Source: Salinarchaeum sp. IM2453
Lineage (GTDB): Archaea; Halobacteriota; Halobacteria; Halobacteriales; Salinarchaeaceae
DNA: 64,000 nt
Assembly: GCF_019693215.1 (NCBI RefSeq)
Contig: NZ_CP081183.1
Span: 995,226-1,059,225 of the forward strand
Direction of reading: 5' to 3'
Positions 1 through 9,619 of this stretch are shown piece after piece. The notes below the pieces were generated by a model. The model saw only the letters and a list, made by a program, of their open reading frames with translations, made no database searches and was not told the DNA's origin. Numbering within the stretch: the stretch's first letter is position 1; each line of letters starts with the position of its first letter. Made by a program: the position numbers and the translations under genes.

Positions 1-1263
1 GGACAATTACGAGCGCCAATCTCTGACACAGAGGCATGGGTGGCAGAGGAAGCAGTCGCTGAAGTAAAGCGAGTCCTGTACGAAGCAGGATATCCAGTAC
101 AGGATATTCGTGAATTAGAGTCAGGGGAAGAACTCAACGTTGAGCTAGAATTGCCACTGCGCGACTATCAAGAGGAGTGGGTAGAGAGATTTATAGAAGC
201 AAAATCTGGGGTGTTGGTTGGGCCTCCCGGATCAGGAAAAACGGTAGCAGCAATGGGTATTATGGGGGAGATTAAAGGTGAAACGCTTGTTTTGGTTCCA
301 AGTCGAGAGTTGGCAAGTCAATGGGAGAGTGAGTTGTTGATGAAAACAACACTCTCCGAGGAGCAAGTTGGTCAGTATCACGGAGGAACAAAGCGTCAAC
401 GGCCAGTAACAATAGCTACATATCAAATAGCCGGGATGGACAAACACCGGCAACTATTCGAATCAAGAGAATGGGGACTAATCATATTTGACGAAGCTCA
501 TCATATTCCAAGTCCAATCTACCGACGAGCAACACAAGTGCAGTCTAAATATCGGTTGGGTTTGACTGCATCACCAGTCAGAGAAACAGGTGATGAAAGT
601 GAAATATACACATTAATCGGTCCACCAATCGGAACAGATTGGGAAACACTATTTGAAGCGGGCTATGTCGCAGAGCCGGAAATCGAATTACAGTATCTTC
701 CGTGGGACACAGAAGAAGTACAGAATGAGTACGTAAGCGCAAGTGGACATAAGCGTCGACAAGTTGCAGCAACAAATCCAGCAAAAATCAAGCAGGTAAA
801 GCGCTTATTGAAACAAAATGCGGGAGCTAAGATGCTTATTTTTGTAGACTATCTACAGCAAGGTGAAGATATTTCCAGTGCAACAGAGATTCCATTCCTA
901 AGTGGTGAAACACCACACGCCCGCCGAGAGCAGTTACTATCGCGATTCCGATCAGGAGATTTGACAAAACTCATCGTGTCTCGTGTTGGAGATGAAGGGA
1001 TTGATTTACCAGAAGCTGAGGTTGCTATCATTGCGTCCGGATTAGGAGGATCCAGAAGACAGGGCGCTCAGCGTGCTGGACGAACCATGAGGCCTGCAGG
1101 AAAAGCACAGGTGTGTATACTTGCCACGCAGGGAAGTGAGGAAGAAGAATTTGTACGGAAACGGACACGATATCTAGCTGGGAAAGGGGCCCGAATCAAA
1201 GAGACAGTAATTGAAGAAACAATTCTACAAGCAGGTCAAGAAGACCGTGCAGAGGAGACATAA
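1..1263 (+). CDS. XPB/Rad25-like DNA repair helicase, 5' end outside window
   Basis: Superfamily 2 DNA helicase of the archaeal XPB (Rad25/ERCC3) type, expected to unwind DNA in repair. Visible motifs are Walker A VGPPGSGKT, the DEAH box FDEAHH, motif III LTASP and motif VI QRAGRTMRP, so both RecA-like lobes are present. A GTG at 40 could serve as a start, but the frame is open back to base 1 and reads as acidic haloarchaeal protein, so the gene almost certainly begins outside the window. It converges with uvrC (10-base gap), another excision-repair gene. The helicase call is secure; the XPB assignment rests on overall motif pattern. Confidence 0.88.
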   Translation, partial: GQLRAPISDTEAWVAEEAVAEVKRVLYEAGYPVQDIRELESGEELNVELELPLRDYQEEWVERFIEAKSGVLVGPPGSGKTVAAMGIMGEIKGETLVLVPSRELASQWESELLMKTTLSEEQVGQYHGGTKRQRPVTIATYQIAGMDKHRQLFESREWGLIIFDEAHHIPSPIYRRATQVQSKYRLGLTASPVRETGDESEIYTLIGPPIGTDWETLFEAGYVAEPEIELQYLPWDTEEVQNEYVSASGHKRRQVAATNPAKIKQVKRLLKQNAGAKMLIFVDYLQQGEDISSATEIPFLSGETPHARREQLLSRFRSGDLTKLIVSRVGDEGIDLPEAEVAIIASGLGGSRRQGAQRAGRTMRPAGKAQVCILATQGSEEEEFVRKRTRYLAGKGARIKETVIEETILQAGQEDRAEET

Positions 1264-1273
1264 TCAACTTTAG

Positions 1274-3064
1274 TTACAGCGAACGGTGAATCTGCTGTGC
1301 TAATGATGGACCTACGCCATCGACATCTTGAAGCTCCGTCACTGAGGCTGTACGAATCCGATCGATGCTTCCGAAACGACGGAGCAGTCGATCTCTGGTG
1401 GTCGGACCAACTCCGTTGATCTGATCAAGAGCTGTAGAGACATTATCACGAACTGTTTCGTGGTACTGTACAGCAAAACGGTGAGCCTCATCGCGAATCT
1501 GGGTGAGCAATGTGTGTGCATCGTCGGAGATGTTAACTTGACCGTTTGGGCCGAGGATTCGATCGCGCTGTTCTGACTTTGCAATGGCATATGTTGGGAT
1601 ATTCCATCCTGCATCAGTGATAGCATCGACTGCTGCTTCTCGCTGGCCTTTCCCACCATCAACAAGCAGGATATCCGGATCCGGACGGTCGTCTCTCTCC
1701 TCAACAGCGCGGGTTGCGCGCCAGTGAAGAAGAGTATACATATTACGATAGTCATCATTTTCATCATGAAGACGCTTTCTTCGATAGCCGGATGCATCAC
1801 GAGATCCATTAGTAAATGTCACATTGCTACCAACAACACCAGAACCATCTGTATGGCTAACATCAAATCCCTCAATTCGAGACATAGAAGAAAGTCCAAG
1901 GTCAGCCGCAAGAGATTGGGTCGGGTCAGTGGTCAGCTCGCCTTTACGTGCATTTTTCATTGCCAAGTCAACAAGGCGAGCACCACGTCCAGAACCAGGA
2001 ACACGGACACCAACACCATTGGTCGATAGCCAGTTCCGCACATCATCATCGTCCGGTTGGTCTGGAAGCAGCAGTGAATCTGGTAAGTTACGATCAGCGT
2101 AATACTGCTGGATAAACGATGATATAACAGTAGCCACCTGCCGGGGACCATTCTGTGGAGCAACCAACGTGTGTCGGTCGCGATCGATAAGCTGTCCATT
2201 CTCGCTGTGGAGTCGAGAGACTATAGCCTGATCATTACCAGTCGAGACACCAAGAATATCTGTTGTTTCCTCTTCATCACCTCCTTTGATTGCTGGATCA
2301 CCATCAGAATGGAATTCTTGAACAACTTGAAGACGGTCACGAAGGGTTGCAGCCCGCTCAAATGCTTGATCCTTGGCTGCATTTTCCATTTCTGTTCGCA
2401 GGGCCTCGGAGAGAACACCGGTTTCTCCATTGAAGAACCGTTTGATCTGTTTTACGTCACGCTGGTAATCCTCAGTGGAGATTTCATTAGTACATGGCGC
2501 CGTGCAGATACCCAACTCATAGTCAAGACACGGTCGATCACGGTTTGCATACTTATGATCAGAGCAACCTCGAAGTCCATAGATATCTCGGATTGCCTTC
2601 AGAACAATTTCAAGTCGGCTACGATTCGTAAAAGGACCATAAACAGTTGCTTGCTCATCTGGGTCACGGGTGATTTCAATACGGGGAACAGGATGGTTAG
2701 TCAATTGAATGAGCGGATATGATTTATCATCCTTTAGCCGGACATTATATCGAGGGGAGTATCGTTTGATGAGGTTTGCTTCCAAAAGTAAGGCCTGTGT
2801 CTCAGTATCAGTGACAACAGCCTCAATTCCGGTGGCGTTATCAACCATCCCGGCAATGCGTTCACTTCGGGGATCAGTGTATGATCGAACACGGTCACGA
2901 AGATCAACTGCCTTGCCAACATAAAGCACTCTTCCATCAGACGCTCCGACATTCGAAAGGGACTGCTGCGCAGAAGTTGGATCAGGATTTCCAGTGTGAA
3001 ATAGGTATACACCAGGCTCAGTTGGAAGGTTTGCAGCACGATCACGCAACGCAGCAAAATCCAT
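1274..3064 (-). CDS. uvrC: UvrABC excinuclease subunit C
   Basis: Nuclease subunit of the UvrABC nucleotide excision repair system, which cuts on both sides of a lesion. The 596 residues show the full family order: N-terminal GIY-YIG domain (PGVYLF near residue 18, RVLYVGKA near 46), a cysteine cluster (LRGCSDHKY...[14 protein letters not shown]), a UVR UvrB-binding segment near 205-240, an RNase H-like nuclease core ([11 protein letters not shown]...LLVDGGKGQ) and a C-terminal helix-hairpin-helix pair ([22 protein letters not shown]). ATG start at 3064. Haloarchaea use bacterial-type Uvr proteins beside archaeal repair helicases, matching the convergent XPB-like neighbour. Confidence 0.97.
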   Translation of the reverse strand: MDFAALRDRAANLPTEPGVYLFHTGNPDPTSAQQSLSNVGASDGRVLYVGKAVDLRDRVRSYTDPRSERIAGMVDNATGIEAVVTDTETQALLLEANLIKRYSPRYNVRLKDDKSYPLIQLTNHPVPRIEITRDPDEQATVYGPFTNRSRLEIVLKAIRDIYGLRGCSDHKYANRDRPCLDYELGICTAPCTNEISTEDYQRDVKQIKRFFNGETGVLSEALRTEMENAAKDQAFERAATLRDRLQVVQEFHSDGDPAIKGGDEEETTDILGVSTGNDQAIVSRLHSENGQLIDRDRHTLVAPQNGPRQVATVISSFIQQYYADRNLPDSLLLPDQPDDDDVRNWLSTNGVGVRVPGSGRGARLVDLAMKNARKGELTTDPTQSLAADLGLSSMSRIEGFDVSHTDGSGVVGSNVTFTNGSRDASGYRRKRLHDENDDYRNMYTLLHWRATRAVEERDDRPDPDILLVDGGKGQREAAVDAITDAGWNIPTYAIAKSEQRDRILGPNGQVNISDDAHTLLTQIRDEAHRFAVQYHETVRDNVSTALDQINGVGPTTRDRLLRRFGSIDRIRTASVTELQDVDGVGPSLAQQIHRSL

Positions 3065-3159
3065 TTTTGTAGTATCTAGTGTTATGAGCGATTGTAGGTT
3101 ACGATATAATCACCAGCGGAGGACAGCATTTCTGTAGCTACAATAACTATGTGTAGGTA

Positions 3160-3420
3160 ATGGAAGAAAGCATGCAATGTTGGCTTGTTGAACGGGATTT
3201 TTGGGATGAAGATCTGGTGACGCTCGTTTACGCAACGGTTGATGGAAGAAAACACCATCAACGGCAACTCTCGGGAAGTATGCTTTACGAGGTCGAAGTA
3301 ACAGCAGCAAAGAGATTTAATAAGTCAACACTTGAGCCCACACCAGCCGAGGAGCAAGAGCGATATGCAAAGGAAGCAAAACGGATGAAAGAACGGCATG
3401 AACCTAGCGATATAATATAA
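3160..3420 (+). CDS. Small conserved-looking protein of unknown function
   Basis: An 86-residue acidic protein, divergent from uvrC and followed closely by the convergent msrA. The N-terminal half (WLVERDFWDEDLVTLVYAT) looks like a compact beta-rich domain; the C-terminal third is charged and probably helical (EEQERYAKEAKRMKER). No catalytic motif is visible. Haloarchaeal residue composition and an ATG at 3160 support a real gene. I do not recognise the family with certainty and give no function. Confidence 0.7.
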   Translation: MEESMQCWLVERDFWDEDLVTLVYATVDGRKHHQRQLSGSMLYEVEVTAAKRFNKSTLEPTPAEEQERYAKEAKRMKERHEPSDII

Positions 3421-3437
3421 AATCAGTCAATTCCCAG

Positions 3438-3968
3438 CTAATCATCTAGAGTTTCAAACTGATCACGGACTTTATCAACTTTGGGCTGAGCGTGCATCTG
3501 ACAGTATGCATCTTCCGGATTTTTTTCAAAGTAGTCTTGGTGTTTCTCTTCAGCTCGATAGAATGTATCAAGCGCTTGGAGCTCAGTAACAATGTCATCA
3601 TCGTATTCTGCATCAAGCGCGTCTATAAATTTCTGAGCTTGTTGCTGTTGATGGTCGTCATGATAGAGAATAATTGAACGGTACTGAGAACCGACATCGG
3701 GGCCCTGTCGGTTCAATTGCGTCGGATCATGAACTGTGAAAAATACTTCAAGTAACTGGGCATAAGTAATGATCTCAGGATCATACGCAACCTGTATTAC
3801 TTCCGCGTGACCAGTTGATCCGGCACAAACCTGTTCGTATGTGGGATTAGAGGTATTTCCGCCAGCATAGCCAGAGACAACAGACTGGACTCCGTCAAGT
3901 GGCTTAAACGCTGCTTCGGTACACCAGAAACAACCGCCGCCGAAGGTCGCTTTGGATGTGGAAGACAT
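3438..3968 (-). CDS. msrA: Peptide methionine sulfoxide reductase A
   Basis: Reduces methionine-S-sulfoxide in proteins, repairing oxidative damage in the cytoplasm. The 176-residue protein has the family's active-site motif GCFWCTE at residues 12-18, with the catalytic Cys first, plus the conserved VVSGYAGG, HAEVIQVAYDP and SQYRSIILYH blocks. A C-terminal Cys in DAYCQMH could be a resolving residue. Length is normal. It converges on the small gene at 3160-3420 and runs divergently from metY, 105 bases away. Confidence 0.97.
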   Translation of the reverse strand: MSSTSKATFGGGCFWCTEAAFKPLDGVQSVVSGYAGGNTSNPTYEQVCAGSTGHAEVIQVAYDPEIITYAQLLEVFFTVHDPTQLNRQGPDVGSQYRSIILYHDDHQQQQAQKFIDALDAEYDDDIVTELQALDTFYRAEEKHQDYFEKNPEDAYCQMHAQPKVDKVRDQFETLDD

Positions 3969-4073
3969 TGCTGTGACATAGGGGGTCAGCGCCTATGTAC
4001 CTGTGGACAAGAGAGCGGCGATACTTACCGTTACTATCAGTTATAATTGTTTGCGAGTATATGCATGAGAAAC

Positions 4074-5366
4074 ATGACCGACAGGGAATTTCGGACGGAA
4101 AGCATCCACGCAGGTCAATCGCCGGATGCAAGTACAGGAGCGCGCGCCCCTCCTATCCACCAGACGACCTCGTATGTTTTTCCAGATGCGGAAACTGCGG
4201 CCGAACGATATGCACTTCGCGGCGACGGGCACCTTTATTCACGAATCAGCAATCCGACAGTCAAAATGTTAGAAGACCGGCTTGCAACATTAGGAAATGG
4301 GGCTGGGGCAGTAGCAACCGCCAGTGGACTTGCGGCTCTGGATGCATTGACGTTAGTGACCGCAAAAGAGGGAAATAACATTGTCTGTGCGACTGATGTA
4401 TATGGGGGAACAGCAACGTATTTTAAAACAATTGCAGCACGCCGAGGTATTGAAGTTCGGTTTGTTGATACATTGGACTATGACAAATTTGAGAAGACAG
4501 TTGATGCAGATACGGCATATGTGCATGTCGAGACAATCGGTAATCCGTCGTTGAAAACGCCTGACTTTGAAGCGTTAGCAGAGGTTGCACATAACGTACA
4601 GGCCCCACTAGTTGTTGATAACACATTTGCGACTCCCGCAATCTGTTGTCCACTCGATCACGGAGCAGATATTGTGTGGAGTTCAACGACCAAGTGGATT
4701 CATGGATCTGGAACAACAGTAGGGGGGATCGTTATTGACGGAGGAGACTTCGAATGGAATGCAAGTAAATACGAAGAACTGGCTGGGGAAAGTCCAGCAT
4801 ACACAGATATCGATTTTTCAGAGGATTTTGCTGATGCTCCATTAGCAGCAGCCGTTCGATATCGATCATTACGGGGGTTAGGGAACCAGCAATCACCATT
4901 CGATGCATGGCAGACTCTACAGGGCATCGAAACGCTGCCAGTAAGAATGGAAAAGCATTGTGAAAATGCGCTCATCGTTGCGGAGTATCTGCAAGATCAC
5001 CCCGAAGTTGAGTGGGTTAGTTATCCAGGGCTAACATCCCACCCTACGCACCAGAATGCAGAGGAGTATCTTGATGAGTACGGGAGCGTAGTAACATTCG
5101 GATTGTCTGGGGATGGATATAAAGCAGGTCGAAAGTTCTGTGAAAGAACAGAGCTAGCGAGCTTTCTTGCAAACATTGGCGATGCCAAGACGGTAGTTAT
5201 TCACCCAGCATCGACAACACACGCACAGTTATCTAGGGAGGAGCAACGAGAGGCCGGTGTGCAGCCGGATTTAATCCGACTCTCTGTGGGTATTGAGGAT
5301 CCAGCAGATATTCTTGCAGATATAGATGCGGGGATTGATGCTGCCACGGATAGGAGGTATACATAG
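4074..5366 (+). CDS. metY: O-acetylhomoserine sulfhydrylase / Cys-Met metabolism PLP enzyme
   Basis: PLP-dependent gamma-class enzyme that makes homocysteine (or cystathionine) from O-acetylhomoserine. The PLP lysine lies in SSTTKWIHG; the family N-terminus TESIHAGQ...GARAPPIHQTTSY and the substrate-loop YSRISNPT are present. The frame is open from a TTG at 4047, but the ATG at 4074 (MTDREFRTES) fits the family start; the ATG at 4065 is an alternative. Its stop codon is followed at once by the ATG of metX, which makes the substrate of this enzyme, so the two form a methionine operon. A Shine-Dalgarno-like GGAGG at 5353-5357 precedes metX. MetB-type activity cannot be excluded. Confidence 0.93.
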   Translation: MTDREFRTESIHAGQSPDASTGARAPPIHQTTSYVFPDAETAAERYALRGDGHLYSRISNPTVKMLEDRLATLGNGAGAVATASGLAALDALTLVTAKEGNNIVCATDVYGGTATYFKTIAARRGIEVRFVDTLDYDKFEKTVDADTAYVHVETIGNPSLKTPDFEALAEVAHNVQAPLVVDNTFATPAICCPLDHGADIVWSSTTKWIHGSGTTVGGIVIDGGDFEWNASKYEELAGESPAYTDIDFSEDFADAPLAAAVRYRSLRGLGNQQSPFDAWQTLQGIETLPVRMEKHCENALIVAEYLQDHPEVEWVSYPGLTSHPTHQNAEEYLDEYGSVVTFGLSGDGYKAGRKFCERTELASFLANIGDAKTVVIHPASTTHAQLSREEQREAGVQPDLIRLSVGIEDPADILADIDAGIDAATDRRYT

Positions 5367-6593
5367 ATGTCAAATACAACGATCGATGCTGTCGATCTGG
5401 GATCATTTGAGTTTGAATGTGGAGAGACGATCCCTAATCTCCGTGTTGCGTATGAAACATATGGAGAATTTGACGGGGATAATGCCATTTTGATCTGTCA
5501 TGCATTAACTGGCAGTTCGCATGTAACAAACCGACGTGATCCAGAGAAGAAAGTCAGGTTACCTGAAACTGGGGGACAAGCGCGTGCTTGGTGGTCGGAT
5601 GTCGTTGGTGCTGGTAAAGCAATTGATACAAACAAATATTTTGTTGTGTGTCCAAATTTGCCCGGATCGTGTTACGGAACGACTGGTCCTGCAAGCACAA
5701 ATCCGGAGACTGGGGAGCCGTATGGAACTGACTTCCCGCCAGTGACAGTCACAGATTGGACTAGAGCACAGCGAAAGGTGCTCGACGAACTGGGTGTTGG
5801 ACGGCTGCATGCTGTTGTTGGAGGATCAGTAGGAGGAATGAACGTGTTGGACTGGCTAAAACAATATCCTGATGACGTTCATAGAGCAGTACCGATTGCG
5901 ACAGCCGCTCGACTTGACCCACAATGTATTGCGATGGACGCCGTAGCCCGGCGGTCAATTACAAGTGATCCAAACTGGAAAGGTGGGGACTATTATGACG
6001 GCCAACCGCCAAAGAAAGGGTTAGCACTTGCTAGACAGTTGGGACATATCATGTATCTCTCCAAAGCCTCGATGGAACAACGATTTGGGCGCCGCGCTGC
6101 TGGGCGTGAAGCTGAACGAGAGTTATTTGAAACTGACCGCGGAGCAGACTACTTCCCATATAGAGATGTAGAATCGTATCTTGATTATAATGCCCAAAAG
6201 TTTGTACAGCGCTTTGACGCGAATAGTTATTTATACCTGACCAGGGCAATGGATAACTACGATTTAGCATCAGGATATGAGTCAAATAGAGAAGCCTTAG
6301 CTGCCTTTTCGGGAGAAGTACTAATAATGAGTTTTACTGGAGACTGGCACTTTACCGTGGAACAGGCCGCTGATGTGGCCGATGGAATCAGAGAAACAGA
6401 TGCGGAGGTCGCACATCATGTCATAGAGTCTGAACACGGTCATGATGCGTTTCTGGTTGAGCCTGAGAACGTTGGACCACCAGTGGAAGACTTCCTCGCT
6501 GACGGAACAGATGGACGGTCAGTGATAGACACAAAGGAGATCGAGCGGAAAGAAAAACAATCAATTCCGCCGGTCCATAGTAGCCTGTTCTGA
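5367..6593 (+). CDS. metX: Homoserine O-acetyltransferase
   Basis: Transfers an acetyl group from acetyl-CoA to homoserine, activating it for sulfhydrylation by the upstream metY product. It is a 408-residue alpha/beta-hydrolase: nucleophile elbow GGSVGGM (Ser), the oxyanion region CHALTGSSH, the conserved [12 protein letters not shown] and a C-terminal catalytic His in SEHGHDAFL with Asp in SFTGDWHF. The ATG directly follows the metY stop, so translation is probably coupled. A serine acyl-donor variant or succinyl specificity is possible but the acetyl form is usual in haloarchaea. Confidence 0.95.
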   Translation: MSNTTIDAVDLGSFEFECGETIPNLRVAYETYGEFDGDNAILICHALTGSSHVTNRRDPEKKVRLPETGGQARAWWSDVVGAGKAIDTNKYFVVCPNLPGSCYGTTGPASTNPETGEPYGTDFPPVTVTDWTRAQRKVLDELGVGRLHAVVGGSVGGMNVLDWLKQYPDDVHRAVPIATAARLDPQCIAMDAVARRSITSDPNWKGGDYYDGQPPKKGLALARQLGHIMYLSKASMEQRFGRRAAGREAERELFETDRGADYFPYRDVESYLDYNAQKFVQRFDANSYLYLTRAMDNYDLASGYESNREALAAFSGEVLIMSFTGDWHFTVEQAADVADGIRETDAEVAHHVIESEHGHDAFLVEPENVGPPVEDFLADGTDGRSVIDTKEIERKEKQSIPPVHSSLF

Positions 6594-6841
6594 ACGGGAA
6601 GTAACGTGTGCTCTGACAGACGCAACCTGTTCGCTTGCAGTGATTGCAATGAGATTAGTTTTAGCAGGAGAATTAACAGCGAAAAGTAAATTACTGAAAC
6701 GGGTATCATAATTCGCTCTGGACTTGATAACAGTTCTCGGTAATCCGATTTTCTTTATTAAATTCGTCCCGTGAGACCAACTCCTTGGATACCGGTGATA
6801 GGAGTGGCTCTATTCGGGACACGTTTGTCGCATACTATCAC

Positions 6842-7316
6842 TTAACTGATTATCTTTCGATTTTTGTCACATTCTTGATCGACCCTTCTTTTCGGAACCG
6901 GTTTAACTCGAAACTCTCCGAAGCCGTACTTCGAGTGTGATCCGACCCGAGTAATTCCGTTCTTCGCAGTCGCTGTCGGACGGTCGCCTTCGTAGCCAAC
7001 CACAACACCGTGGTCTATCGCCTCCAACTTGTAGACATCACCACCTTCGACGACTTTCTCCAGACGGCGGCGCAGTTGCGCTTCGTCATTGACACTCCAC
7101 CACCACGGCACGTCTACGTTATTCGTTGCTGGATACTCCGACCGGAGTACGAACGGCGTCACGAGCTCGGGGATGAACGCCTCGCCGTCTTCGAGACGCG
7201 AGTAGTCCAGTTCGTTGAGGTCCACGACCTGCGTGTCCTTCAACGAGGTCGTGCCGTAGCCGTAGTTGCGCTTGCCACCGAACTGGAGTCCATCAAGCAC
7301 ATCCTCACCCAGTGGG
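6842..7316 (-). pseudogene. C-terminal fragment of a RAMP-fold (Cas5/Cas7-like) protein
   Basis: The open frame (about 158 residues from the in-frame stop near 7316) has two glycine-rich loops typical of RAMP ferredoxin-fold proteins: GGKRNYGYG near its start and SKYGFGEFRV near its end. These proteins include the Cas5, Cas6 and Cas7-type subunits of CRISPR effectors. It lacks a proper N-terminus: the frame is cut just upstream by a methyltransferase fragment on the other strand. Base composition is visibly richer in G+C than the surrounding genes, suggesting transfer. No Cas10, no CRISPR array and no adaptation gene is nearby. The RAMP assignment is by motif reading, not by search. Confidence 0.5.
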
Positions 7317-7523
7317 AGATTCTAGACGTTGGCTGTGGCACTGGACAATTGCTAAAAGATATCCTTACTGATCATAATGTTCAAGTCAGGGGAATCGACA
7401 TTAACCCCGGCATGCTTGAAGTTGCGAGAGATTATCACGGCATACACGGAGCAACTTATGCAGATGTCCGGAATTTTAATCTTCCATACCGATCCTACGA
7501 TATGATTCTCGCTTTTCGTGAAC
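7317..7523 (+). pseudogene. Fragment of a class I SAM-dependent methyltransferase
   Basis: About 69 codons encode a recognisable Rossmann methyltransferase core: motif I ILDVGCGTGQLL, motif II RGIDINPGMLEVA and the following ADVRNFNLPYRSYDMILAFREL. The upstream part is missing (it abuts the antisense RAMP fragment at about 7317) and the downstream part is replaced by a hairpin repeat at 7527-7547. Read through, it forms an artificial 198-codon frame whose first half is merely the antisense of the RAMP fragment. It is a relic and not expected to be functional. Confidence 0.7.
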
Positions 7524-7527
7524 TCAC

Positions 7528-7546
7528 CCCGGGGTCAAGCCCCGGG
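7528..7546. repeat. CCCGGGG hairpin, insertion-sequence-end type
   Basis: A 7-base-pair perfect stem, CCCGGGG / CCCCGGG, around a TCAAG loop. The same architecture (stem, loop T(C/T)AAG) is seen at 36244-36268 and more weakly at 29187-29212. These hairpins resemble ends of haloarchaeal TnpB-type elements. It marks the point where the methyltransferase fragment is cut. Confidence 0.55.
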
Positions 7547-7660
7547 ACAGTCGCCTTGTACCGCCTGTACAACCGCAGATTGCCCAATTTAATTTCACTA
7601 GAATAGTTTGAAAAATCATCTTGGATTACCGAAGACTGATGAAGGATAGTTTGAGCGTTC

Positions 7661-7703
7661 CTACAGCTTTAGCCGGGCACTTTCGTCTCGAAAACCGCTG
7701 TAA
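7661..7703 (-). repeat. TTACAGCGG-type hairpin repeat after serB
   Basis: Read on the minus strand it begins TTACAGCGG, 15 bases after the serB stop codon, and continues to a hairpin with stem CCCGGC / GCTGTAGG around TAAA. It is a degenerate member of the family best preserved at 33691-33742. A transcription terminator or residual TnpB element end are both plausible. Confidence 0.5.
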
Positions 7704-7718
7704 GTTCGTCTAAGAATA

Positions 7719-8354
7719 CTACAAGAGGTTCTCTTCCACAAAGAGCTCCCGGAGCTCGGTCATATCCTCCACTACGACATCACAATGTGGAGCAACAGCA
7801 GGACGAGGAGAGAAGCCAACAGCGAGACCTGCTATCTTTAGCATAGGAAGGTCATTGGCACCATCACCAACTGCAATGGTCTCAGCAAGAGAGACATCCT
7901 GTTCATTAGCAAGTTTCTCAAGGACATCGTCTTTTGTACCCTCAATGAGTGGTCCTTCGACCTCACCTGTCATCTTTCCGTCCTCTATGGTAACTGAATT
8001 TGAAACAATCGTGTCTACACTTACATTCGCCTGTTCAAGTGCAGACATGACACCGCGCCGGAATCCTCCGGTTAAAATCGCTGTGTGGATGCCGTTCTCA
8101 TTTAATTCCTGAATAAGGTCGCCTGCTCCGGGACGAAGTGTAACTTGCGAGAACGCATCATTGGCATCCTGTTCATCAAGATTAGAGAGAAGGCTCACTC
8201 GTTCTCGAAGGCTTTCAGCATACTCGATTTCGTTGTTCATTGCTCGCTGGGTGCTTTTTGCCATTTCATCAGCAACGCCTTGCTTTTCGCCGAGCAAGAC
8301 GGTCATCTCAGAATCTGAAATCGTACCATCGAAGTCAAATGCAACAATTGTCAT
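7719..8354 (-). CDS. serB: Phosphoserine phosphatase, HAD superfamily
   Basis: Hydrolyses phosphoserine to serine, the last step of serine synthesis. HAD motifs are clear: motif I FDFDGTISD with the nucleophilic Asp, motif II ILTGG, a conserved Lys in the TKDDVLEKLA segment and motif III GDGANDLPML. The open frame extends 20 codons upstream of the ATG at 8354, but the family begins right at MTIVAFDFDGT, so I use 8354 (211 residues). It lies downstream of ilvA on the same strand, 56 bases away; serine and threonine metabolism are thus adjacent. Another small-molecule HAD phosphatase activity is possible. Confidence 0.93.
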   Translation of the reverse strand: MTIVAFDFDGTISDSEMTVLLGEKQGVADEMAKSTQRAMNNEIEYAESLRERVSLLSNLDEQDANDAFSQVTLRPGAGDLIQELNENGIHTAILTGGFRRGVMSALEQANVSVDTIVSNSVTIEDGKMTGEVEGPLIEGTKDDVLEKLANEQDVSLAETIAVGDGANDLPMLKIAGLAVGFSPRPAVAPHCDVVVEDMTELRELFVEENLL

Positions 8355-8410
8355 AGGAGAATATTTGGAATCAATCGATGTGAAACCCCCGATACGACAA
8401 AGAAACGGGT

Positions 8411-9619
8411 TCAAACAAGAACCTCGACCTCGTAACCAGCCTCACTCATGCCATCAAGGAGTTCCTCAATGTGGTCATGTCCTTTCGTCTCTAGATCAAG
8501 TTCAACCCATGCTGCATCCATACCGATGTCACGTGAAGTCCGGTCATGCTGGATCGCATAGATATTTGCTTCCAAATTAGCAATAACATCGATCAACTCA
8601 TCAAGGGCACCAGGACGGTCTTTGAGGATCGTCCGGATACGAACATAACGGCCTGTTTCAACAAGACCACGCATGATGACGGTTGTGACTGTGTTAAGAT
8701 CGATATTACCACCACAGAGACCAACGGCAATCTCTTCTCCCTCTGTATACTCGAATTTATCAAAAAGGACGGCTGCAAGCGGTGCAGCACCTGCTCCCTC
8801 TGTGAGAACTTTGGAATGTTCAAGTAAGCCAGTTAACGCAACCGCAATCTCAGAGTCTGAAACAGTGACAACTTCATCAACGGTGTCTTGAATAATCTCA
8901 AAGGTCTGATCGCCAACTCGACGTGTGGCTATTCCATCCGCAATTGTATCAACCGAGTCCCGTTCAAAAACATGTCCCTGTTCTAAGGATTGAGGGACAC
9001 TTGCCGCTCCCTCAGCCTGGACTCCAATAACTCGAGCATCAGTCTGGGCTTTAATTGCAGTAGCAACACCACTGATCAGACCGCCACCACCGATGGCACT
9101 CACAACGGTGTCAACGTCAGGGAGGTCTTCAATAATTTCTAAGCCAAGTGTTCCTTGGCCAGCCATGACTGCTGGGTCATCGAATGCATGTACATATGTA
9201 CGTGATTCTTCCTCCTCAATTTCGTGTGCACGCTGAGCTGCCGAGTCATAATCCATACCGTGTAGGATGACATTTCCACCATATGATCTGGTGGCCTTAA
9301 CCTTCGATAAGGGAGCATACTTCGGCATTACAATAGTAGCATCAACGCCAAGTCGATTAGCCGCAAGAGCAACTCCCTGAGCATGGTTACCAGCACTTGC
9401 GGTAACAACACCAGCTTCCCGTTCAGCCTCACTGAGTGTTAAAATTCGGTTTGTGGCACCGCGAACTTTAAACGACCCGGTTCGCTGAAATGTCTCTAAT
9501 TTAAGATGAATGTTAGCACCAGTTGTTTGGGAATAATATGGAGAATACTCAAGAGGGGTTTTACGAGCAGTTTGAGCAACGCGGTCGCGAGCATCTAAGA
9601 TGTCCTCAATAGATAACAT
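8411..9619 (-). CDS. ilvA: Threonine dehydratase with C-terminal ACT domain
   Basis: PLP enzyme that deaminates threonine to 2-oxobutanoate. The catalytic Lys lies in RTGSFKVRGA, the substrate loop is TASAGNHAQGVA and the PLP phosphate loop is IGGGGLISG. A single C-terminal ACT domain (from about residue 325, RTILKDRPGALDELIDVI) suggests amino-acid feedback. The length of 402 residues fits the single-ACT archaeal form rather than the longer bacterial biosynthetic form, so a catabolic role is also possible. serB follows on the same strand. Confidence 0.94.
   Translation of the reverse strand: MLSIEDILDARDRVAQTARKTPLEYSPYYSQTTGANIHLKLETFQRTGSFKVRGATNRILTLSEAEREAGVVTASAGNHAQGVALAANRLGVDATIVMPKYAPLSKVKATRSYGGNVILHGMDYDSAAQRAHEIEEEESRTYVHAFDDPAVMAGQGTLGLEIIEDLPDVDTVVSAIGGGGLISGVATAIKAQTDARVIGVQAEGAASVPQSLEQGHVFERDSVDTIADGIATRRVGDQTFEIIQDTVDEVVTVSDSEIAVALTGLLEHSKVLTEGAGAAPLAAVLFDKFEYTEGEEIAVGLCGGNIDLNTVTTVIMRGLVETGRYVRIRTILKDRPGALDELIDVIANLEANIYAIQHDRTSRDIGMDAAWVELDLETKGHDHIEELLDGMSEAGYEVEVLV

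Larger units (their letters stand above)
6731..7638. mobile_element. Inverted-repeat-bounded element A carrying a RAMP fragment and a methyltransferase fragment
   Basis: The segment starts with CAGTTCTCGGTAATCC (6731-6746) and ends with an inverted copy, GGATTACCGAAGACTG (7623-7638), which matches at 14 of 16 positions. The same terminal sequence recurs, with flanking bases, at 25140-25112 on the other strand next to a second RAMP fragment. Inside lie two unrelated gene fragments in opposite orientation and no transposase. I read this as a MITE-like, non-autonomous element or the scar of one. No target duplication was identified with confidence. Confidence 0.5.

Noticed and set aside
4531-4560. 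TCGGTAATCCGTC in metY resembling the element terminal repeat
   Set aside because: It is inside conserved coding sequence (ETIGNPS) and the similarity stops after about 10 bases.
7010-7606. Plus-strand 198-codon frame as a single methyltransferase gene
   Set aside because: The first half is only the antisense of the RAMP fragment and the last part reads through a hairpin repeat; only about 69 codons in the middle are methyltransferase.
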